Assembly (NCBI RefSeq): GCF_937906425.1 | Contig: NZ_CALCYR010000259.1 | Span: 1-12,216, forward strand | Direction: 5' to 3' | Length of the DNA stretch: 12,216 nucleotides | Source: an uncultured Methanobrevibacter sp. | GTDB lineage: Archaea; Methanobacteriota; Methanobacteria; Methanobacteriales; Methanobacteriaceae | Shown here: positions 7,401-12,216 of the stretch, piece by piece | Layout of the letters: each line of letters starts with the position of its first letter | How positions within the stretch are numbered: the stretch's first letter is position 1 | Position numbers and translations under genes: made by a program | Notes under the pieces: model-generated | Database searches by the model: none | Told to the model about the DNA's origin: nothing | Seen by the model: the letters and a program-made list of their open reading frames with translations, nothing else

Positions 7401-8863
7401 ATAATAATATATTTTCAAATGCTGTAAGTTCAATAGGGCTTGGATTGTATAAGTCAAGTGATTTTGAGGCTTTAAACAATAATATAAGTATTTTTGGCTC
7501 ATTTTATAATGCTCTTGCTACTGAAGATCCATTGGGAAACTTTGATGGAGCCATTTTAATTGATTCAAGTTCTGATTTGACAAGTTCCATTCTGGAAAAT
7601 AATCTTTTATTTGAAAATGGATTAAAAACTTCTTTCATTCATTCTGAAAATCCTGCAAGGGATATTCAAAATCTTATTGATGATGCAATTCCTGGGGATG
7701 TGATTGATTTTGGAAATACAATCTATGCCAATTTGGACACCTTAAAGATTAATAAGTCCTTGACAATAAAAGGAGGAGTCTTTGTTTTCAATGAGTCTGA
7801 TTATTTAAATGGGGGCTCTGGTGGAATCAAGGTTTTGTTTAATGTTTCTGCCTTGGATGAGTTTGAAGATTTGGATTTGTGTTCTAATGGAAAAGATTCT
7901 GATTTGTCTTCTGAAGGTTCTGATTTGTCTTCTGAAGGTTCTGATTTGTCTTCTATTGGAGTAAATATTCTAAATGGAATTTATATTCTTAACAACAATA
8001 AAATTATTGTTTTATTGAATGGTATAAACGGTTCTGATGTCTTTTCAACAAATGTTCCTAAGGTTAATGTGGCAAATAATATTTTCTCCCTTGTGGATGA
8101 GGATATTGTGGCAAAATCCATAAATATTCTTCAATTGGAAATGGATAGGGCTGTTTTGGCTCCAAGCAATTCCATTTCTGTCTTGAACAATACATTAAGT
8201 TCTGGAATAAATCCTTTTAAGATGGAAATCAAATCAATATTGGATGGAAAGGATGTTTTTATTTCTCCTGGCTTTGAGAAGGGCTCAACTTTCATTGAAT
8301 GTGAAAACATGACAACAAGTTCCATTAATTATTATCTTGACGGAAGAAATGGGGAATATTTCAATTTTATCCTATTGGACGGTTCTGGAAATCCTCTGGC
8401 AAATAAACCGATTTTTGTAGGATTTAATGGTCATGTTTATAATTATACAACAGATGAGAATGGAAGTGCAAGAACTCAAATAAATCTTGCTATAAAAGGA
8501 GGCTACACATTTGCTGTAAGCTTTTTAGGAGATGATGAGTATAATGCAAGTTTTGCAGTTGCTAAAATCACTGTAAATACTCAAATTCCTATTTTAGCTA
8601 CAAATGACTTTTCTTACAAGGCAAGTAATTCTAATAAGGTGATTAGCGCTAGTTTGAAAACAGCTTTAGGAACTCCACTTTCAAATAAGAAAATTGTTTT
8701 TGCAGTTAATGGAAAGACTTATTCAACTAAAACCAATGCTAAGGGAATTGGAAGTTTAAAACTTAGTTTGGCCAGTAAAAAGACTTATAAGTTTACGGTT
8801 AAGTTTGCTGGAGACAGTACTTATGGTACGGTTAGTAAAAGTGCTAAAATAGTTGTTAAATAG
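4493..8863 (+). CDS. Large secreted adhesin-like protein with beta-helix modules and C-terminal Ig-like domains
   Basis: This 1456-residue protein has the build of the adhesin-like proteins of Methanobrevibacter and Methanosphaera. Residues 1-23 are a signal peptide: a short basic start, LLFLLVLILSLAS, then cleavage near VNA-AE. Residues 25-105 are a low-complexity Asn/Asp/Ser/Leu stretch, probably a flexible linker. Most of 110-1050 reads as right-handed parallel beta-helix, with frequent Asn ladders such as NNDIY, NNTIYN and NNNIQI. Three related modules begin near residues 109, 523 and 757. Residues 1053-1100 (ARDIQNLIDDAIPGDVIDFG) resemble the opening segment of many such proteins. Two Ig-like domains close it (about 1275-1360 and 1363-1456), each ending like FAGDSTYGTVSKSAKI. 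There is no C-terminal membrane helix or recognisable cell-wall binding repeat. Many N-x-S/T sequons are present. Ligand and role are unknown; surface attachment is inferred from the family. Confidence 0.85.
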   Translation: MRNFNKILLFLLVLILSLASVNAAELDDSNLNDNLIDNSNDNFGISLNEAFNEDLNLYSNDLNHDLNSDSNELSSNSESNSLEILNDSNLSPKGEKLSDSNQNIHKISDSNYSNYFDRNGNLLSGIVSPNDILDLSGSFKGRNFILNVPCTITSSSNNAFLTNCMIKFEGVNEFQSNSSKSSSLLTSKVYNLNIRNSNADCPGVYILNSSYVEVFNNDIYCTGANGNPVRVIYSNFTSIFGNVLESYFTGYMNLSWKRAGILLGESHNNSIYSNQVTVKDSNPIYLTTYGFEKSNYNFIYNNTVKASAISEDTGLLAPSAWAYGIHIMGDYNTALNNTIYNMYRGVDSEGSFNNIIGNIIFNLTGGYFEGNDGTEGGDYGIHASYDNLIANNTVFNSKLTGSAIYLMPNNTAYGNIVYNISGRSGIEFNYYASNCDVYDNLIYMARGNGIYVFGRMSNLTVSSNIVGSLDSEAILFKRQSNSKYPNNSSVFDNSIFSFSNSAIDISNIPSNGNITVFDNGIIVDESGFSDFFASDGTINNLSYLNGLNGTYDNPYNALIFEGNFSNALLNDGVLKIDAPISLVSLNCTFSKLDAYLNRNLSFLNHDLIGPDLSSNNPVSSFSYDFYENDEYNYIIENFNALKASTALFNNISLEILSSGLLIEGLRFNNGSIALNNVDKVYLINNHIYIDFKDYAIRFNNSNASLFSNFIEVNEYNPALLIANESVVVMDENIIKTLSDIGILCINSTYPKSSSYVIDDSNYYAFFNDDGSFRDDFEIDFNSTLKLANLSNKIIKIDIPLRIVSVEGSKLINSRIIFEGESFNSVLSNLSFEIRDNSFLKSYEIISVKEGVGDLLISNNRILVCDADFNELSFIRVFDYEESSENIKIINNSFYMENSSINISKALSIEGLKNSTIANNNIQISSNKSSYGLDLSNSKDLTFLNNDLNISSINSSYALAIRNSKDLSIRDNNIFSNAVSSIGLGLYKSSDFEALNNNISIFGSFYNALATEDPLGNFDGAILIDSSSDLTSSILENNLLFENGLKTSFIHSENPARDIQNLIDDAIPGDVIDFGNTIYANLDTLKINKSLTIKGGVFVFNESDYLNGGSGGIKVLFNVSALDEFEDLDLCSNGKDSDLSSEGSDLSSEGSDLSSIGVNILNGIYILNNNKIIVLLNGINGSDVFSTNVPKVNVANNIFSLVDEDIVAKSINILQLEMDRAVLAPSNSISVLNNTLSSGINPFKMEIKSILDGKDVFISPGFEKGSTFIECENMTTSSINYYLDGRNGEYFNFILLDGSGNPLANKPIFVGFNGHVYNYTTDENGSARTQINLAIKGGYTFAVSFLGDDEYNASFAVAKITVNTQIPILATNDFSYKASNSNKVISASLKTALGTPLSNKKIVFAVNGKTYSTKTNAKGIGSLKLSLASKKTYKFTVKFAGDSTYGTVSKSAKIVVK
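7898..7960 (+). repeat. 21-bp tandem repeat inside the adhesin gene
   Basis: The in-frame unit TCTGATTTGTCTTCTGAAGG plus T encodes SDLSSEG. It occurs twice perfectly (7898-7918, 7919-7939), then a third time with changes at its end (7940-7960, SDLSSIG). It lies at residues 1136-1156, between the last beta-helix part and the Ig-like domains. Identical DNA copies imply recent slippage. Confidence 0.9.
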
Positions 8864-9083
8864 GTTTTTATTCTTTAATTAGTTTTTATTTTTATTCTTT
8901 TCATTCTTTTTATTTTTATTTTTTATTTAATTTTAAGAGTTTATTTTATTCTAATTCTATTTATTTTATTTTATTTTTATTTTTTATTTAATTTAAGAGT
9001 TTATTTTTCTTTAAATCATTTTATTCTTTATTTTATTAAATTTAGTTTCATACTTTACAAACTAATTTTACTTTTAAAAAAAT

Positions 9084-9110
9084 AAAAGTGAGGTAAAAAC
9101 CTTCACTTTT
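9084..9110. terminator. Bidirectional terminator-like hairpin between convergent genes
   Basis: AAAAGTGAGG (9084-9093), the loop TAAAAA and CCTTCACTTTT (9100-9110) form a stem with one bulged base. A run of A precedes it and a run of T follows it. RNA from either strand would therefore carry a hairpin followed by U residues. It lies between two genes that converge (adhesin + and map -), which fits a shared terminator. Confidence 0.55.
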
Positions 9111-9157
9111 TATTAAATTTTTTTTAAAATTTCTATTTTTATTAAAACTTCAAATAT

Positions 9158-9183
9158 TTAATTAATTAATTAATTAATTAATT
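9158..9183. repeat. TTAA microsatellite
   Basis: Six and a half perfect copies of TTAA run without interruption from 9158 to 9183, about 20 bases beyond the 3' end of map. A slippage-prone tetranucleotide tract; no function is evident. Confidence 0.9.
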
Positions 9184-9205
9184 TTAAATGCACGTTATTT
9201 TTAAC

Positions 9206-10135
9206 TTAAAGGGTAGTTATATTACATCCGTCGCTTTCTACAATCATTGTGTGTTCCTTTTGAGAAACCCAAGCTCCAGTTCTTTCCTTAAGTGCAGCAT
9301 AAGGATAAATTGCCATTGCATCTCCTAATTGTTTAAGTCCTGCATTTACCCTATGTTCATTAAAGTTTTCTGTAAGCCAACGTCCACTGAATGGCAAGTA
9401 TCTATAATTCTTTTCAATATGATTAAGCATTCTTTGAGTAGATTTCATCCTAAATGGTTTATTCTTCATATATGAAAAGATATATGCATAAGGACAGTCA
9501 TTTACAATGCCTTCACCATTAGTTGCAAAAGGCTCTATAGCAACTGCCTGACCTTCCTCAAGAACTGTTTGATCATTATTGTTATAGTTTGGAACTGAAA
9601 TTCCTGCATGTAAGTTCCAATGTTCAAGACTGTGTCCTGTAAGGTTTAAAACAGGATTTAAATTGTATTCTGAAATTGCATCATAAACAGCCTGTCCAAT
9701 GTCACAAACCTTTACTCCAGCCCTTACTGTACTTATTGCAGCTTCAAGTCCTGCTGCTGATGCATCTATGATTCTTTGATTTAATTCAAGAGTCTCTTCA
9801 TCAAACAATTCTTCAAGATTGTCTCCTGGGACCATGACTGTAACTGCAGAATCTGCAATAAAACCGTTAACTTCAGCACCTAAATCCAGTTTTACAAGAT
9901 CTCCAGTTACCATTTTATTGGTATCTCCTGCAGGGGAGGTGTAATGAGCGGTAATTTCATTTATGGACACATTACATGGGAATGCAATTCCTGCACCTGA
10001 CTTTAATATTTCTCCTTCCACAAATTCTACAAGCTCAAGAATAGGAAGATCGTTTTTAATCATTTTAGACGCTTCACTTCTTACTCTTGATACGATTTTT
10101 CCAGCTTCTTCATAAGATTTAATTTCATCAACCAT
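9206..10135 (-). CDS. map: Methionine aminopeptidase, type 2 (archaeal)
   Basis: This 309-residue cytoplasmic metalloprotease removes the initiator methionine from new proteins. All five metal ligands of the pita-bread fold are present: Asp84 and Asp95 in KLDLGAEVNGFIADSAVT, His168 in NLTGHSLEHW, Glu201 in AIEPFAT, and Glu294 in QKEHTMIVE. The substrate-contacting histidines appear as His64 (AHYTS) and His176 (LHAG). The roughly 60 residues between Glu201 and Glu294, including MLNHIEKNYRYLPFSGRW, are the helical insert that separates type 2 from type 1 enzymes. There is no long N-terminal extension, as usual for archaea. The ATG is preceded by AGTGAT only three to four bases away (+ strand 10139-10144), a close but usable site. 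It is transcribed alone, convergent with the adhesin gene and divergent from the next unit. It is complete and ordinary for the family. Confidence 0.96.
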   Translation of the reverse strand: MVDEIKSYEEAGKIVSRVRSEASKMIKNDLPILELVEFVEGEILKSGAGIAFPCNVSINEITAHYTSPAGDTNKMVTGDLVKLDLGAEVNGFIADSAVTVMVPGDNLEELFDEETLELNQRIIDASAAGLEAAISTVRAGVKVCDIGQAVYDAISEYNLNPVLNLTGHSLEHWNLHAGISVPNYNNNDQTVLEEGQAVAIEPFATNGEGIVNDCPYAYIFSYMKNKPFRMKSTQRMLNHIEKNYRYLPFSGRWLTENFNEHRVNAGLKQLGDAMAIYPYAALKERTGAWVSQKEHTMIVESDGCNITTL

Positions 10136-10221
10136 TTTATCACTTGGTGGTTTTTTATAAATGTTTTTTTCTACTGTTTTATACTTATTATTTTTAAATT
10201 GTTCAATAAGTATTTTTTTAA

Positions 10222-10400
10222 TAAATTTCTGTAATAATTCAGTTTAAGTTTTATTTTTTTTATTAAATTTCTGTAATAATTCAGTTTAAGTTTTATTTTT
10301 ATTTTAAAACTTTAATAATTATTTTTTTAGTTTTATTTTTATTTTAAAACTTTAATAATTACTTTTGTTTTATCTTTTTTTAAAACTTTAATAAATATTT
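10222..10400. repeat. Two nested pairs of perfect direct repeats with about 40-base period
   Basis: A 37-base element containing CTGTAATAATTCAGTTTAAG is repeated identically at 10222-10258 and 10264-10300 (period 42). Its end overlaps a second element of 33 bases containing ATTTTAAAACTTTAATAATT, identical at 10289-10321 and 10329-10361 (period 40). A decayed third copy (AAAACTTTAATAA) lies near 10382-10394. The array sits between two divergent promoters. Confidence 0.85.
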
Positions 10401-10437
10401 TTTAGTTTAATCATTTTTTTTAAAATTCATATGATAA

Positions 10438-10446
10438 TTTTTATAT
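10438..10446 (+). promoter_or_regulatory. TATA box of the coiled-coil gene pair
   Basis: TTTTTATATA fits the methanogen TATA consensus. It lies about 100 bases before the ATG at 10541, with no closer match of the same quality except A/T variants such as AAATATAAAATATAC. It would place the start of transcription near 10465-10470. Confidence 0.4.
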
Positions 10447-10508
10447 ACTCTTAAATATAAAATATACTTATTCTTATTTAAATCATTATTGAAATTTAAT
10501 TTTTATGG

Positions 10509-10527
10509 AATTATTTTTAAAATAATT
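10509..10527. repeat. Palindrome in the leader just before the ribosome binding site
   Basis: AATTATTTT (10509-10517), a single T, and AAAATAATT (10519-10527) form a perfect inverted repeat one base before GGAGGT. In RNA this would be a weak A-U stem close to the ribosome binding site. In such AT-rich DNA it may be chance. Confidence 0.5.
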
Positions 10528-10540
10528 TGGAGGTAAAAAT

Positions 10541-10954
10541 ATGGCTAATGAACTAAGTTTATTTGATCCAAGTCAAATCTTTATTCTTATATTAGTAATT
10601 ATCTTAGCTATTGTAGTTATTATTGTTGTAATGCAATGGAAAAAAGTTAGTCAATCCAATAATACTTTAAAATTAATGGAAAAAGAAATTGAACTTAAAA
10701 AAATTGCTATGGTAGAGAAAGACTTAGAGAATAAACGTATGATGGAAAATCCTATTAAATTACCTGCTGAACAACAAGAACATCTCACTCAAATTAGAGA
10801 TTCAACTGCTGATGTTATGAACAATGTAGGCTATTTGCATAGTGAAATTAATGAACGTTTAGCTCGTCTTGAAGCTCAAACTGAACTTAAAAAATTAGAA
10901 AAGATGCTTAAAGAAATTGAACAGAAAGAAAAGAAACTTAATAAGAAAAGATAG
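10541..10954 (+). CDS. Small membrane-anchored coiled-coil protein (function unknown), first of a pair
   Basis: I do not recognise this 137-residue protein. Residues 13-31 (IFILILVIILAIVVIIVVM) form a strongly hydrophobic membrane helix, preceded by a short acidic start. The positive cluster QWKKVSQ directly after it suggests that the rest is cytoplasmic. Residues 40-70 and 95-137 are charged helices with heptad-like Leu/Ile spacing, typical of coiled coil. The region 72-80 (NPIKLPAEQ) contains Pro and may be a hinge. The C-terminus is very basic (EKKLNKKR). It has a strong ribosome binding site, GGAGGT, six bases before ATG. The second gene of the same build starts 19 bases downstream, so the two are almost certainly co-transcribed. 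The shape is consistent with a scaffold or envelope-associated protein, but no function can be assigned. Confidence 0.8.
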   Translation: MANELSLFDPSQIFILILVIILAIVVIIVVMQWKKVSQSNNTLKLMEKEIELKKIAMVEKDLENKRMMENPIKLPAEQQEHLTQIRDSTADVMNNVGYLHSEINERLARLEAQTELKKLEKMLKEIEQKEKKLNKKR

Positions 10955-10973
10955 GTTTTAGTGAGGTTTTATT

Positions 10974-11468
10974 ATGGAAATCGTTGAAATACTTGCTATC
11001 ATTATTCTTATTGTTGCCATTGTCTTTTTAATTTATTATTATGTTCAATCAGTAAATACTGGTAGCACTGACATAAGGGAAATTTTCAGTTCATTTACCA
11101 CATCAAGTAAAAGTTCAGACTCCACTACCATTAATTTGGAAGATGAAATCGCTGAGAAAAAGTCTATGGGTGATAAGATTAAATATACCTTTAAGGATAT
11201 TGATAAGTCTTATGCTAACACCACTGATGCTTTTTCAAAAAGATTAGATGCATTTTTAGATGAACGTAGTGAAGAGTTAATTGAAAGCTGGTCATTGGTG
11301 ACTACTGATGATTTGTCCAGTCTTGAAGAACGTTGCACCTCTGCTTGTGAAAGCATTGATGACTTGGAAAAAAGATTTTCAGACTATTCAACTGCAACAG
11401 ATGAAAGATTGGAAGACTTTGAACTTCGTATAAAAGCACTCGAAGATCTTGGTGATGAAGAAGAATAA
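10974..11468 (+). CDS. Small membrane-anchored acidic coiled-coil protein (function unknown), second of a pair
   Basis: I do not recognise this 164-residue protein. Residues 4-24 (VEILAIIILIVAIVFLIYYYV) are a membrane helix starting almost at the N-terminus. Residues 28-55 are a Ser/Thr-rich linker, including SSFTTSSKSSDSTT. Residues 65-160 are highly charged helix with heptad spacing, for example SSLEERCTSACESIDDLEKR and a tail ending EDLGDEEE. Acidic residues outnumber basic ones by about 20, the reverse of its basic partner upstream. The two Cys at about 119 and 123 (ERCTSACES) are spaced one helical turn apart. ATG 10974 follows GTGAGGT (10961-10967) with a normal gap. It is the second gene of the two-gene unit and is followed by T tracts. 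Role unknown; interaction with the upstream protein is an inference from layout and charge. Confidence 0.8.
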   Translation: MEIVEILAIIILIVAIVFLIYYYVQSVNTGSTDIREIFSSFTTSSKSSDSTTINLEDEIAEKKSMGDKIKYTFKDIDKSYANTTDAFSKRLDAFLDERSEELIESWSLVTTDDLSSLEERCTSACESIDDLEKRFSDYSTATDERLEDFELRIKALEDLGDEEE

Positions 11469-11773
11469 TCTTCTTTATTTTTTTTATTTTATTTATTTTA
11501 TTTATTTTATTTTACTTATTTTTCTATTTTTATTTATTATTTTTAAATTGCTTCTAATTCTTTTTTGTATTTTAATCGTTTTTATGTTTTTTTTATTTGA
11601 GTTATTATTTGTTTTTATTTTTTCTATTTTCATTTTTTTATTTAATCAATTTTATCCTTTTAGTTAATTTTATTTTACATTTCCAATGATTTTTTTTAAA
11701 TATCTTTATTTTTATCCAAAGGTTTATATATTATGTAAACTAATATTATAATGTTGAAATAGTTTTATCTTTT
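11469..11773 (+). terminator. T-rich spacer: terminator of the coiled-coil pair and leader of the tRNA gene
   Basis: Directly after the stop at 11468 the + strand has repeated TTTTATTTAT blocks to about 11530, with no hairpin, enough for archaeal U-tract termination. Nothing coding is visible: open frames here are short runs of Phe, Ile and Leu caused by T richness. The last 60 bases hold the tRNA promoter. Confidence 0.5.
11718..11730 (+). promoter_or_regulatory. Box A promoter of the tRNA gene
   Basis: AAAGGTTTATATA matches the methanogen stable-RNA promoter consensus AAANNTTTATATA at every fixed position. It lies about 45 bases upstream of the tRNA. The sequence ATGTTGA (11751-11757) sits where transcription should start, leaving a 5' leader of about 20 bases to be removed by RNase P. 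Confidence 0.8.
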
Positions 11774-11848
<75 letters not shown>

Positions 11849-12216
11849 TTTTTTATAGACTGTTGATATAACATTGTTATATTATTATTCTTATTTTTTT
11901 ATTTTTTCAGTTATTTTCTTTTTTTAGTTCTAATTAGTTTTTTTTATTTTTTCACTCATTTTATATTTTTTTAAATTCTATTTTTTTATTTTTTAAATAG
12001 TTTCTTTCTTATTTTTTTATTTAAACAATTAATAAACTATATATATATATATATCGACAAATTTAGGTTTATAGTCTTTAAAAATTTTAATGTTCATTTT
12101 CATTGAAAAAATTATTAATTTATTTTAATTGAAATTCATTTTATTGTACATATTTTAGATTATTTTATTTTTATTGAATTTTCATTCAGAGATATTAAAT
12201 AAAGTATTATACATTT
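11849..12216. other. AT-rich region after the tRNA, no gene seen
   Basis: The TTTTTT directly after the tRNA is its terminator. The next 150 bases are T-rich on the + strand with no long frame. At 12039-12054 there are eight perfect AT dinucleotides. The final 150 bases contain several short inverted motifs such as TTTTCA-T-TGAAAA (12097-12109) but nothing that supports a gene. The end may belong to the promoter of a gene beyond the window. Confidence 0.5.

Larger units (their letters stand above)
8864..9205. repeat. Convergent spacer between the adhesin gene and map
   Basis: No gene is visible. A T-rich element of about 37 bases containing TTTAAGAGTTTATTTT occurs twice, at 8911-8947 and 8972-9009, differing by a one-base indel, with a period of about 61 bases. 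T tracts on the + strand just after 8863 are adequate terminators for the adhesin transcript. The hairpin at 9084-9110 and a TTAA microsatellite follow. Confidence 0.6.
10136..10540. promoter_or_regulatory. Divergent spacer with promoters for map and the coiled-coil gene pair
   Basis: No gene is visible in these 405 bases. On the - strand, TATAAAAC (+ strand 10176-10185 region, GTTTTATACT) is a possible TATA box for map. On the + strand, TTTTTATATA (10438-10446 region) is a good TATA box for the gene at 10541, giving a leader of about 70 bases. That gene has a strong ribosome binding site, GGAGGT (10529-10534). Between the promoters are nested direct repeats (separate entry). Confidence 0.45.

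Noticed and set aside
11449..11667. 72-codon very hydrophobic frame after the second coiled-coil gene
   Set aside because: It is almost only Phe, Ile and Leu because the DNA is T-rich, it overlaps the preceding gene, and has no plausible ribosome binding site of its own apart from chance matches.
12039..12054. AT dinucleotide tract as a promoter or origin
   Set aside because: No gene follows within the window and no iterons or origin-like elements surround it; a simple microsatellite is the smaller claim.

Overview
The window looks like part of the chromosome of a very AT-rich methanogenic archaeon of the Methanobacteriales, most likely a Methanobrevibacter-type gut or rumen species. A Methanosphaera-like relative is the main alternative. 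The evidence is a complete coenzyme F420-reducing [NiFe] hydrogenase operon in the order frhA-frhD-frhG-frhB, a very large secreted Asn/Ser-rich adhesin-like protein, an archaeal type 2 methionine aminopeptidase, archaeal TATA boxes, GGAGGTGA-type ribosome binding sites, and a tRNA-Met gene with archaeal initiator features. All calls come from reading the sequence; no database search was run.

Layout. Positions 1-604 are non-coding. They hold a degenerate T-rich repeat array (1-200), a TATA box followed by a possible small transcript with a hairpin (about 299-420), a perfect 10+2+10 palindrome (467-488) and the frh promoter region. The frh operon fills 605-4153 on the + strand. A repeat-bearing T-rich spacer (4154-4492) leads to the 1456-residue adhesin-like gene (4493-8863, +). 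A spacer with a bidirectional terminator-like hairpin (8864-9205) separates it from the convergent map gene (9206-10135, -). A 405-bp divergent spacer (10136-10540) carries two nested pairs of perfect direct repeats. It is followed by a two-gene + strand unit (10541-11468) encoding two small proteins, each with an N-terminal membrane anchor and a coiled-coil tail. A T-rich spacer, a box A promoter and an initiator tRNA-Met gene (11774-11848) follow. The remainder to 12216 is AT-rich with no gene seen.

How the parts work together. FrhA (NiFe catalytic subunit), FrhG (FeS electron relay) and FrhB (F420/FAD subunit) form the hydrogenase that uses H2 to reduce F420, the hydride carrier for methanogenesis from CO2. 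FrhD is the endopeptidase that matures FrhA. The adhesin-like protein is exported and probably acts at the cell surface. MetAP and the initiator tRNA are translation housekeeping functions. The two membrane-anchored coiled-coil proteins have no function I can name; their tandem arrangement and opposite net charges suggest they may act as a pair. The frh reading frames use noticeably more C-ending codons than the AT-rich adhesin gene, as expected for highly expressed genes.

No mobile element, CRISPR array or defence system was seen. The best candidates for something undescribed are the paired coiled-coil membrane proteins, the threefold module in the adhesin, and the regulatory architecture upstream of frhA.
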